A stretch of DNA of 14,315 bases from Flavobacterium psychrophilum (GTDB taxonomy: Bacteria > Bacteroidota > Bacteroidia > Flavobacteriales > Flavobacteriaceae). This document shows positions 1 to 6,072 of the stretch, piece by piece. The translations under genes were made by a program, and so were the position numbers. Numbering within the stretch: the first letter of the stretch is position 1; every line of letters begins with the position of its first letter. Location: positions 1 through 14,315 of the forward strand of contig QFQM01000113.1 in assembly GCA_003243255.1 (NCBI GenBank), in the 5' to 3' direction. Under the pieces are notes generated by a model. The model made no database searches. It was not told the origin of the DNA and saw nothing but the letters and a program-made list of their open reading frames with translations.

Positions 1-751
1 AAACCCCACCCATATTATTATAACATGAGGCTTTGTTCAACGCTATCTGGCTGTCGCTATATCCTTCTTTTTTAAAATTATCAATAACATCAAAGGCTTT
101 CTGATAGTAGCGTATAGCATCTTTATTATTTTCCTGCCCATCGAGTGCCAAAGCAATAAGGTTATAACAGTTGTATAAATCTGTTGCCTTATTATCTAGC
201 CGCAAATACTTTTCGGCCTTAAAAGCTTCCGATTCACAAAGTGCAAATTCCCCTGCATCATAATAAACATAAGCCTTATACAAGATAATTTCACCAAGTG
301 CCCTGTCTCCTGTACCGTTAAAATTAGTGTTGAGCTTTTCTGCTGCTTTGTAATACCAAAAAGCACTGTCATTATTTTCAAGCCCATAAAATGACTCCCC
401 AACATAAAACAGGGCTCTACCGGCAGCCAATGTATCTTTGAGCGATACAGACAGCGAATATAATTTCTTTCCGGAAGTTATAGACTTATCATACAGATCC
501 CTATTATAATAAGCTATCGTAATTTTTTTTAACAGATTTTGAGAAACTGTATCAACCGACCTATCTAACGCCAACTGATAGGCAGAATCAAGATATTTAA
601 CCTGAACATCACTATCCAGGGTATACTCTTCAACTTTTGCAATAAGGCTATCTTCAGTACTATTGGAAGCACTTTTTGCTTTTTTTGGCTTATTACAGGA
701 TAACGCCAAAAAAAACAATAGCAGTAGATATAGTAGTTGGTGCTTTTTCAA
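1..751 (-). CDS. TPR-containing lipoprotein, N-terminal part (runs off the window)
   Basis: The minus strand is open from a TTG at 751 to the window edge, giving about 250 residues. The product starts LKKHQLLYLLLLFFLALSC, a lipoprotein signal with the lipid-modified Cys near residue 19. A hydrophilic Lys/Ser-rich linker follows, then alpha-helical units with TPR spacing, such as ALFYVGESFYGLENNDSAFW, then AIRYYQKAFDVI and CYNNMGGV. TTG is chosen because it gives a proper signal peptide; no ATG lies between the upstream in-frame stop (817-815) and this point, and the next Met is near the edge. In Bacteroidetes such N-termini often belong to TPR sensor histidine kinases that work with LytTR or LuxR-type regulators. 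The kinase half would lie outside the window, so this is inference; a plain TPR lipoprotein is equally possible. It lies just downstream of a small lipoprotein gene and a hairpin, with no promoter of its own visible. Confidence 0.8.
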   Translation of the reverse strand, partial: MKKHQLLYLLLLFFLALSCNKPKKAKSASNSTEDSLIAKVEEYTLDSDVQVKYLDSAYQLALDRSVDTVSQNLLKKITIAYYNRDLYDKSITSGKKLYSLSVSLKDTLAAGRALFYVGESFYGLENNDSAFWYYKAAEKLNTNFNGTGDRALGEIILYKAYVYYDAGEFALCESEAFKAEKYLRLDNKATDLYNCYNLIALALDGQENNKDAIRYYQKAFDVIDNFKKEGYSDSQIALNKASCYNNMGGV

Positions 752-752
752 A

Positions 753-793
753 ATTTTTGAGGCTGTAGTTTTTATAACTACAGCCTCAAAAAT
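753..793 (-). terminator. 18-bp perfect hairpin between the small lipoprotein and TPR genes
   Basis: Read on the minus strand, the core arms TTTGAGGCTGTAGTT and AACTACAGCCTCAAA enclose the loop ATAAA. Three more A/T pairs extend the stem to 18 bp. Only a short T run (four T) follows, so termination may be partial. The TTG start of the TPR gene begins one base after the stem. It could be a terminator for the small gene, an attenuator that lowers expression of the TPR gene, or a translation-control structure. Confidence 0.8.
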
Positions 794-818
794 AATATAT
801 TTTATGTTAAGTCCCTAA

Positions 819-989
819 TTATGGTCTCATTGGAGGTTTTGGAAGATCTTTGTCTCCGTTATCCGCAGGAATAACAAGTCCAAGGTCTCCTGCTTTAGTA
901 TCCTGAAGTGCGCTATCATCAGTTGAACATGAAACAAGAGATGAACCGATAAAAGCAACAAGGCAAAGTGAAAGGATAATTTTTTTCAT
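819..989 (-). CDS. Small lipoprotein, 56 aa, unknown function
   Basis: A 56-codon gene with ATG at 989 and TAA at 819-821. The product begins MKKIILSLCLVAFIGSSLVS followed by Cys21, a convincing lipoprotein signal (two Lys, hydrophobic core, Ser then Cys). The mature part is only 36 residues: an acidic Ser/Thr/Asp segment (STDDSALQD), a middle LGLVIPAD, and a Pro-rich basic tail ending KDLPKPPMRP. No domain is recognised. A good Bacteroidetes-type promoter lies about 80 bp upstream and a strong hairpin directly downstream, which supports a real short transcript. It sits between the LytTR regulator and the TPR lipoprotein on the same strand, so it may be a signal, a partner or a regulated target of that system; this is inference from position only. 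Short length makes it easy for gene callers to miss. Confidence 0.8.
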   Translation of the reverse strand: MKKIILSLCLVAFIGSSLVSCSTDDSALQDTKAGDLGLVIPADNGDKDLPKPPMRP

Positions 990-1331
990 GATAGTAAGGT
1001 TTTTTTATTAGATGTATAAATTTTATTCCTGATTATTTTAATTCAGAACCTCGTGTTTCCCGTTTGATTCTGAAGCAAAACTACAGGTAAAAAAACCACT
1101 GGCACAACGTTTTACGTCTGGTTTAGTAGAACACCCCCATACACGAGTAACTCGACCAATCTGAAGGGTGAATGACATATCTGAAAATCAAAAATTGATG
1201 TAATGACAAAAAATTAACAAAGAAAGAATTACTTAAAACCTTAAAAAACAGTTAAATAACAACGACAGACACTTTCAGTCTTTCTTAAAAGCATCAGATT
1301 TTCTCCAAATAATTAAGCGATTTTGGTAATT
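990..1331. other. Intergenic region between small lipoprotein and LytTR gene
   Basis: No gene is seen in these 342 bases. Besides the promoter at 1076-1107, the stretch holds a nested inverted repeat: outer arms CACCC (1132-1136) and GGGTG (1166-1170), inner CGAGT-A-ACTCG (1144-1154). This lies about 40-60 bp upstream of the -33 box, where an activator could bind. A minus-strand copy of the 12-mer TTTGTTAATTTT lies at 1210-1221; two more copies lie in the promoter region of the response regulator starting at 2162. The rest is AT-rich with no clear terminator for the LytTR gene. Confidence 0.55.
1076..1107 (-). promoter_or_regulatory. Bacteroidetes-type promoter for the small lipoprotein
   Basis: On the minus strand a TTG (1107-1105) is followed after 21 bases by TAGTTTTG (1083-1076), a full match to the -7 consensus TAnnTTTG. 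The start point would be near 1069, leaving about 80 nt of 5' UTR. That UTR contains an inverted repeat TTCAGAA / TTCTGAA (1042-1048 and 1068-1074), which could fold. The -33 box overlaps the inverted repeat ACGT-TTT-ACGT at 1107-1117, a possible operator. Confidence 0.6.
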
Positions 1332-2057
1332 TTAAAGGTATTCCGGTGCAATTCTCCTGATAATGGTATCTACATTATCCTTAAATGTCTTGGAGAATGA
1401 AATAGAAACATCAGTATGATTTAAATAGCAAAGCGATTTCCCGGTATTGATCCTGGAAATGAAATTGCTATTTACAATATAGCTGTTATGTATCCTGAAG
1501 AAATAAAAAGGCAAATTGGCTTCATAGTGCTTCAGGGTTTTGTAAGCAGTAAGCTTACGCCCATTTTGCAGGTAAAAATCTGTGGTATTATTATCTGCTT
1601 TTAAATATACAATATCATGAAGGGAAACAAACTGGTAATCACCATACGATTTTATACAGATGGTGCTGTTTGCTACTTCAGGGTTTGTTTTTTGGAATTT
1701 CAAAAGACTCTTGCGCAGATCAAACTGATTAAGCGGCGCAAGCAGATAATCAAAAACACCCGCCTGGATAGCTTCAAAAGCAAATTTAGGAGATGCTGTG
1801 AGTGCAATAAAATAAGGAATACGATCTAAAAAGCGATAGAGTTCGGTGATTATACCTAATGACAGATTGCTCTTTTTGTTCTTTGGATTAATCTCAAGGA
1901 AAACAAGCTGAGGCTGAAGCTCTAAAATTTTGTTGATTGCATCCTCCCTGTTTTCGGCAATACCAAGACAATAGAATTCCGGGAAATCCTCAAACTTCTT
2001 TAAGGTTTCCTTGGTATTATCTTTGTTGTCATCAACTATGAGGTACGAATATTGCAC
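1332..2057 (-). CDS. LytTR-family response regulator with degenerate receiver
   Basis: 241 residues: an N-terminal receiver (about 1-122) and a C-terminal LytTR DNA-binding domain (about 133-238, with typical IVYLKADNNTTDFYL and FFRIHNSYIVN stretches). Members act as cytoplasmic transcription regulators that bind direct-repeat sites. The acidic pair D9-D10 and T87 of the receiver are present. However, the phospho-acceptor position is Glu55 (VFLEINP, normally FLDINMP), and the invariant Lys before Pro is Ala107 (LLAPLN, normally KP). Both codons were read back from the DNA (GAG and GCG). The receiver therefore probably cannot be switched by normal phosphorylation; Glu may mimic the active state, or control may be by ligand or level. 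It is divergent from a second response regulator across 104 bp, and upstream on the same strand of the small lipoprotein and TPR genes, which are plausible targets or partners. Confidence 0.9.
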   Translation of the reverse strand: MQYSYLIVDDNKDNTKETLKKFEDFPEFYCLGIAENREDAINKILELQPQLVFLEINPKNKKSNLSLGIITELYRFLDRIPYFIALTASPKFAFEAIQAGVFDYLLAPLNQFDLRKSLLKFQKTNPEVANSTICIKSYGDYQFVSLHDIVYLKADNNTTDFYLQNGRKLTAYKTLKHYEANLPFYFFRIHNSYIVNSNFISRINTGKSLCYLNHTDVSISFSKTFKDNVDTIIRRIAPEYL

Positions 2058-2098
2058 TTATTAACAGAGAAAATTTTGCGCAATTTAAAAACATTTGA

Positions 2099-2141
2099 TT
2101 TGTTAATTTTACGGTTTTCCCGTAATTTTTTGTTAATTTTG
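2099..2141 (+). promoter_or_regulatory. Promoter and operator-like repeats for the NarL-type regulator
   Basis: TAATTTTG at 2134-2141 fully matches the Bacteroidetes -7 consensus and would start transcription about 15 bases before the ATG; no clear TTG is at the proper -33 distance, which suggests activator dependence. Upstream is the inverted repeat TTACGG-TTTTC-CCGTAA (2109-2125). Two exact copies of TTTGTTAATTTT (2099-2110, 2129-2140) flank it, 30 bases apart (about three helical turns). The layout fits a regulated, possibly autoregulated promoter shared with the divergent LytTR gene. Confidence 0.5.
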
Positions 2142-2161
2142 TACAAGCTACTACAAGATTT

Positions 2162-2839
2162 ATGCGAGAAGATTTAAACATATTAATCGTCGACGATCAT
2201 CCAATGACGGTTAATGGATACATTAATGTATTATCGGAGGAAGAGTTTGAAGATCACAACCTTATCTTCACAAAAGCACTGGATTGTGAGCAGGCCTATA
2301 AATTAATTACCGCATCGCAAACCGGAGGCACAGTATTCAATGTAGCTTATCTTGACCTTAGCCTTCCGCCTTATCCTGAGCAAAATATATTTTCAGGACT
2401 TGATCTTGGCGTGCTTATCCGCAAAACCATTCCGGACTGTGTAATCATCATCCTCACCATGCATAGTGAAGCCACTCTTGTAGACAGGCTGATAAAAGAA
2501 ATTAATCCGCAGGGAATATTATGCAAGAGCGATATTGATATCGACGAATTCCTGAATGCTTTTAAAATAGTATATGGTGGCGATACTTATTTAAGCAACA
2601 AGATCGTAAAATCTTTAAAAGACAAAGTTTTCGATAACTACAAGCTTGACAATTACGACAAGCAAATTCTTATGCGATTATCAGAAGGCATACTTACCAA
2701 AAACATCCCTAACTATGTACCGCTGTCGCTTAGTGCTATAGAAAAAAGAAAAGCACAGATGAAAAACATGCTGCTTCAGGGAAAAGGTGGGGATGACCAC
2801 GAACTTATAGAAGCCATCAAAAAAATGGGGATTCTTTAA
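2162..2839 (+). CDS. NarL/LuxR-type response regulator
   Basis: 225 residues. The receiver spans about 5-135 with an intact active site: D11-D12 in IVDDHP, phospho-acceptor D65 in YLDLSLPP, T99 in ILTMHS and K122 in LCKSD. The C-terminal 60 residues (about 160-210, DKQILMRLSEGILTKNIPNY then SAIEKRKAQMKNML) resemble a diverged LuxR helix-turn-helix, where the usual conserved Glu and Val positions are only partly kept. It would act as a phosphorylation-controlled DNA-binding protein. No partner kinase is adjacent; the truncated TPR protein at the left edge could be one if its unseen half holds a kinase. The gene is divergent from the LytTR regulator and its stop codon overlaps that of convergent anmK within a shared TTAA. 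ATG at 2162 closely follows the -7 box, which fixes the start. Confidence 0.88.
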   Translation: MREDLNILIVDDHPMTVNGYINVLSEEEFEDHNLIFTKALDCEQAYKLITASQTGGTVFNVAYLDLSLPPYPEQNIFSGLDLGVLIRKTIPDCVIIILTMHSEATLVDRLIKEINPQGILCKSDIDIDEFLNAFKIVYGGDTYLSNKIVKSLKDKVFDNYKLDNYDKQILMRLSEGILTKNIPNYVPLSLSAIEKRKAQMKNMLLQGKGGDDHELIEAIKKMGIL

Positions 2840-3903
2840 GGCTCGTATATAAAACCTGAACTGTGGTCGTGACGGGCTCCAGTAACACTGCTTAATACAT
2901 TTACCTCATTACGAAGTTTCAATACTCCGAGCAGCGCAAAGATCAGTGCTTCTTTAAACTGTATGGTTTTATCATCCGGTATTGCTATTATCGTAGCGGG
3001 AAGCAATTTCCTCATTCTGTTTATAAGGTATTCGTTATAAGCACCTCCACCGGTTATTAATAACTCTCCTTCACCTATCTTTTTAACTGTAGCTACAATC
3101 TGTGTCGCAACATGCTCTGTAAAAGTAGCAATCTTATCACTTGCCGAATCCTGATATTTATCCATAAGCGGCAACACTACCTCCTTAACAAATTCGAATC
3201 CTAACGATTTAGGATATTCCTGCGTATAGAATTCCAGGTTATTCAGCTCCTCAAGCAACGATTCTATTATCTTTCCTCCTGCTGCAATGCGGCCTTTATC
3301 ATCATAATCAAACCCCAATTGATTCGCATAATAATTAAGAACCGTATTTACCGGGCAAATATCAAAAGCTATTCTTTGATCATTTTCTTCAAAAGAAATA
3401 TTGGAGAATCCTCCAAGATTTAGGCAATAGCGGTATGAGGAAAAAAGAAGCCTGTCACCAATAGGTACCAATGGTGCTCCCTGACCGCCTAACTGAACAT
3501 CCTGCACGCGGAAATCGCAAACAACCTTTTCATTTATGAGAGAAGCAATTTCCGGAAGGTTACCTATCTGTAATGTAAAACCATTGTGTGGCTGGTGCAA
3601 TATGGTGTGCCCATGAGAACACACGGCATCGACATCAGTAATACCATTATCAGTAATAAATGATTTAATGACCGAACCCAGTAATTGTGTGTATTCCTTA
3701 TTAAGCAATGCAAGTTCACTTTCGCTATAGGCTACAGCTTCTTTAAGGCGGTTTACCCACACTTCTGAATACGGAATTGTGACCGTTTCTTCTATTGTAA
3801 ACTCCCATTTACCTTCATTATTGGTAAAAAAAATATGTGCCAAATCTACGCCATCCAGCGAAGTTCCTGACATTACTCCTATAACGTTATAGTTTTCTTT
3901 CAT
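2836..3903 (-). CDS. anmK: Anhydro-N-acetylmuramic acid kinase
   Basis: 355 residues from the chosen start. The enzyme phosphorylates and hydrolyses 1,6-anhydro-MurNAc to MurNAc-6-phosphate in the cytoplasm, a step of peptidoglycan recycling. Family signatures seen are the nucleotide-binding VIGVMSGTSLDGVDLA near residues 7-22, CSHGHTILHQP near 95-105, LQIGNLPEIA, VCDFRVQDVQLGGQGAPLVP near 128-147, LNLGGFSNIS, the putative catalytic Asp181 in FDICPVNTV, and ITGGGAYNEYL near 283-293. Length is normal for the family. An upstream in-frame ATG at 3924 would add MRNFSLA; the inner start is preferred because family members begin a few residues before VIGVMSGTS. It overlaps the response regulator tail-to-tail by 4 bp, and is divergent from the acyl-CoA dehydrogenase. 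Confidence 0.95.
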   Translation of the reverse strand: MKENYNVIGVMSGTSLDGVDLAHIFFTNNEGKWEFTIEETVTIPYSEVWVNRLKEAVAYSESELALLNKEYTQLLGSVIKSFITDNGITDVDAVCSHGHTILHQPHNGFTLQIGNLPEIASLINEKVVCDFRVQDVQLGGQGAPLVPIGDRLLFSSYRYCLNLGGFSNISFEENDQRIAFDICPVNTVLNYYANQLGFDYDDKGRIAAGGKIIESLLEELNNLEFYTQEYPKSLGFEFVKEVVLPLMDKYQDSASDKIATFTEHVATQIVATVKKIGEGELLITGGGAYNEYLINRMRKLLPATIIAIPDDKTIQFKEALIFALLGVLKLRNEVNVLSSVTGARHDHSSGFIYEP

Positions 3904-3929
3904 TGCGAGGCTAAAATTACGCATTCATA

Positions 3930-3960
3930 TTGAAAAATTGACATTTAATAGCTACATTTG
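3930..3960 (+). promoter_or_regulatory. Bacteroidetes-type promoter for the acyl-CoA dehydrogenase
   Basis: TTG (3930-3932), 20 bases, then TACATTTG (3953-3960), an exact TAnnTTTG. This is one of the clearest promoters in the window. It predicts a start near 3967 and a short AT-rich leader without a Shine-Dalgarno sequence. It lies just outside anmK, so both genes draw on the same short spacer. Confidence 0.75.
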
Positions 3961-3994
3961 GGCGCAATAAAACAAAAAATATAATTTAATTATT

Positions 3995-5137
3995 ATGGAT
4001 TTTAAACTTACTGAAGAGCACCTGATGATTCAACAAGCTGCGCGTGATTTTGCACAGAACGAATTACTTCCCGGTGTAATTGAAAGAGACGAGAAACAGA
4101 TTTTCCCGACTGAACAGATTAAAAAAATGGGAGAACTTGGATTTCTTGGCATGATGGTAGACCCTAAATATGGGGGAAGCGGCCTTGATACAATTTCTTA
4201 TGTACTGGCTATGGAAGAAATCTCTAAGATTGATGCTTCAGCTTCAGTAGTTATGTCAGTAAACAACTCTCTTGTTTGCTGGGGACTTCAGACTTTTGGT
4301 ACTGAAGAGCAAAAACAAAAATATCTTACCAAACTTGCAACAGGAGAAGTGATAGGCGCATTCTGCCTTTCTGAGCCGGAAGCAGGTAGTGATGCTACAT
4401 CACAAAAAACTACAGCTATAGATAAAGGAGACCACTACCTGTTGAACGGTACTAAAAACTGGATCACCAATGGTGGCACAGCTGATGTTTACCTTGTAAT
4501 CGCACAGACTGACATTGACAAAAGACATAAAGGAATCAATGCACTTATCGTAGAAAAAGGCATGCCAGGTTTCGAAATAGGTGCAAAAGAGCAAAAGCTT
4601 GGTATCCGCGGATCTGACACTCACTCTTTAATGTTTACTGACGTAAAAGTTCCTAAAGAAAACAGGATTGGTGAAGAAGGCTTCGGTTTCAAATTTGCAA
4701 TGAAAACATTAGCCGGAGGCAGAATAGGTATTGCTTCTCAGGCATTAGGTATTGCTTCGGGTGCTTATGAGTTAGCTTTGAAATACTCTAAAGAGCGTAA
4801 AGCTTTTGGTACAGAAATATGCAATCACCAGGCAATCGCTTTCAAACTTGCTGACATGGCTGTTTCAATTGAGGCTGCACGCCACCTTTGTCTTAAAGCA
4901 GCATGGGATAAAGACCAACACAACAACTACGACCTAAGTGGTGCTATGGCTAAACTATATGCATCTCAGGTTGCAATGGATACTACTATTGAAGCTGTAC
5001 AGATCCACGGTGGTAACGGTTATGTAAAAGAATACCACGTTGAACGACTTATGCGTGATGCAAAAATCACCCAGATATACGAAGGAACATCTGAAATACA
5101 GAAAATCGTAATTTCAAGATCGATCATCGCTCAATAA
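3995..5137 (+). CDS. Short-chain acyl-CoA dehydrogenase
   Basis: 380 residues, the usual length for soluble acyl-CoA dehydrogenases, which use FAD to introduce the 2,3-double bond into acyl-CoA and pass electrons to electron-transfer flavoprotein. The order is an N-terminal helical domain (1-120), the beta domain with FCLSEPEAGSD (123-133) and NWITNG (155-160), and a C-terminal helical domain with ERKAFG (267-272), QIHGGNGY (336-343) and the catalytic Glu363 in IYEGTSEIQ. The position of this Glu fits the short-chain/butyryl type rather than the isovaleryl or long-chain types, whose base lies elsewhere. The exact substrate cannot be read from sequence. It is transcribed alone: its own promoter upstream and a strong terminator right after the stop. 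Confidence 0.95.
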   Translation: MDFKLTEEHLMIQQAARDFAQNELLPGVIERDEKQIFPTEQIKKMGELGFLGMMVDPKYGGSGLDTISYVLAMEEISKIDASASVVMSVNNSLVCWGLQTFGTEEQKQKYLTKLATGEVIGAFCLSEPEAGSDATSQKTTAIDKGDHYLLNGTKNWITNGGTADVYLVIAQTDIDKRHKGINALIVEKGMPGFEIGAKEQKLGIRGSDTHSLMFTDVKVPKENRIGEEGFGFKFAMKTLAGGRIGIASQALGIASGAYELALKYSKERKAFGTEICNHQAIAFKLADMAVSIEAARHLCLKAAWDKDQHNNYDLSGAMAKLYASQVAMDTTIEAVQIHGGNGYVKEYHVERLMRDAKITQIYEGTSEIQKIVISRSIIAQ

Positions 5138-5138
5138 T

Positions 5139-5168
5139 AAAAAAACCCGCAAAATGCGGGTTTTTTTT
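5139..5168 (+). terminator. Rho-independent terminator after the acyl-CoA dehydrogenase
   Basis: CCCGC (5146-5150), loop AAAAT, GCGGG (5156-5160), followed by eight T. The A run before the stem pairs with the T run, so it could also work on the other strand. It starts two bases after the stop codon. Confidence 0.93.
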
Positions 5169-5364
5169 ATGCTTTACATGAATATCCAAAATCGTTTACA
5201 AAAATCAGAAATTGAATATTTCAATATTTTATATACCCGCATACTAAATTACCCCCCTCCAAGCCTGATCCAGCCAGCACTGAACACCCACTACCACCTT
5301 TAAAACCAAATATTTAAAGCAAACACTCACACTTAAATCAAATCATACGATTTAATCTTTAAAG

Positions 5365-5396
5365 TTGACGTTTAATAAGCTGTTTACCTATTTTTC
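5365..5396 (+). promoter_or_regulatory. Candidate promoter in the region before the XRE gene
   Basis: TTG (5365-5367), 21 bases, then TATTTTTC (5389-5396), matching seven of eight positions for spacing and the TAnnTTTG box. Transcription would start near 5403, leaving about 257 nt before the XRE ATG, unusually long for a leader. This supports either a regulated 5' UTR or a separate small RNA. Confidence 0.4.
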
Positions 5397-5462
5397 GCAC
5401 ATACTGAAGCAACATATAATTAAATTATAACTATTAAAAAATAGATATATAATTATATTTTA

Positions 5463-5517
5463 CCTACCTTTCGTAGGGAAAAACGTGCATTACATCGAAT
5501 ATATGTCCGATGTTTTT
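5463..5517 (+). ncRNA. Candidate leader or small-RNA hairpins
   Basis: Two hairpins: CCTAC-CTTTC-GTAGG (5463-5477) and ACATCG-aatatatgtc-CGATGT (5492-5513), the latter followed by five T as in a weak intrinsic terminator. With the candidate promoter upstream this would give a transcript of about 115 nt. No known RNA family is recognised. They could equally be operators. Confidence 0.3.
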
Positions 5518-5659
5518 ACTGAAGCATTCATCTTTTCTACTTTTATAAGAAATAATACGAAGCATCACGCCAATTATCCTTTTTAGAAAATCCGGGAAGA
5601 CTGGTTTAGAGACTGAATAGTATATATTGAAAAAAACCAACTAATTAAAAAATAACTTT

Positions 5660-6001
5660 ATGAACATTATTGGGCAACGAATCAAAAAATTAAGAGAAGA
5701 AAAAGGAATAACTCAGGAAACAATGGCCAGTCAGCTTGATGTTACACAGAGTAACTATGGCCGACTTGAAAAAGACGACAGGAGGCTTAATGTGGTGAAA
5801 CTTCTAAAAATAGCAAGGATACTAAACATAAACATTTCTTACCTGTTTAATGAAGTAGCTGCTGATATTGACACTGACGATAACCAGTCACTGAACAATG
5901 CCAATAAAGAAGTTTACAACATTCTTGTTGATAGCCTTAGAGCTGAGATTCAGCACCTAAAAGATGAAATCAACTTCTTAAGAATAATGGTAAAGAGCTA
6001 A
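5660..6001 (+). CDS. XRE-family helix-turn-helix regulator
   Basis: 113 residues. An HTH_3/XRE domain covers about 5-64: GQRIKKLREEKGITQETMAS, with helix 2 at TQETMASQL (18-26) and recognition helix TQSNYGRLEKD (29-39), then VVKLLKIARILNINISYLF. After an acidic linker (DIDTDDNQ) the tail 84-111 is a heptad-like amphipathic helix (VYNILVDSLRAEIQHL, then EINFLRIMV), likely a coiled coil for dimerisation. It would bind DNA as a dimer. It ends 71 bp before the hybrid kinase on the same strand; the two may be cotranscribed, though a -7-like box lies in the gap. The unusually long upstream region suggests leader control. Its target genes cannot be told from sequence. Confidence 0.88.
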   Translation: MNIIGQRIKKLREEKGITQETMASQLDVTQSNYGRLEKDDRRLNVVKLLKIARILNINISYLFNEVAADIDTDDNQSLNNANKEVYNILVDSLRAEIQHLKDEINFLRIMVKS

Positions 6002-6023
6002 GGCTTAAAAATAATACTTTAAA

Positions 6024-6031
6024 TATTTTTG
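6024..6031 (+). promoter_or_regulatory. Candidate -7 box before the hybrid kinase
   Basis: TATTTTTG matches TAnnTTTG exactly, about 41 bases before the kinase ATG. No TTG is found at the -33 distance, so it is either activator-dependent or chance in AT-rich DNA; the kinase could otherwise be read through from the XRE gene. Confidence 0.35.
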
Positions 6032-6072
6032 TGCCGTTTTTATAAGATAATAAAAACTACTACTTTTATCTG

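Larger units (their letters stand above)
5169..5659. other. Long intergenic region before the XRE gene
   Basis: No protein gene is supported in these 491 bases. From the left it holds an AT-rich palindrome ATTGAA-TAT-TTCAAT (5211-5225); a strikingly C-rich, G-poor stretch (about 5236-5312, roughly 30 C against 6 G); a candidate promoter (5365-5396); two hairpins (5463-5477 and 5492-5517); and a 10-bp direct repeat TACTGAAGCA (5402-5411 and 5517-5526). It may contain a small RNA or a long leader of the XRE gene. Confidence 0.5.

Noticed and set aside
196..405. Minus-strand open frame of 69 codons near the left edge
   Set aside because: It lies in another frame of the TPR lipoprotein, whose frame is continuous and has a signal peptide and TPR pattern.
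5211..5225. ATTGAA-TAT-TTCAAT palindrome as an operator
   Set aside because: Purely AT-rich with short arms; expected by chance in this DNA and no promoter is next to it.
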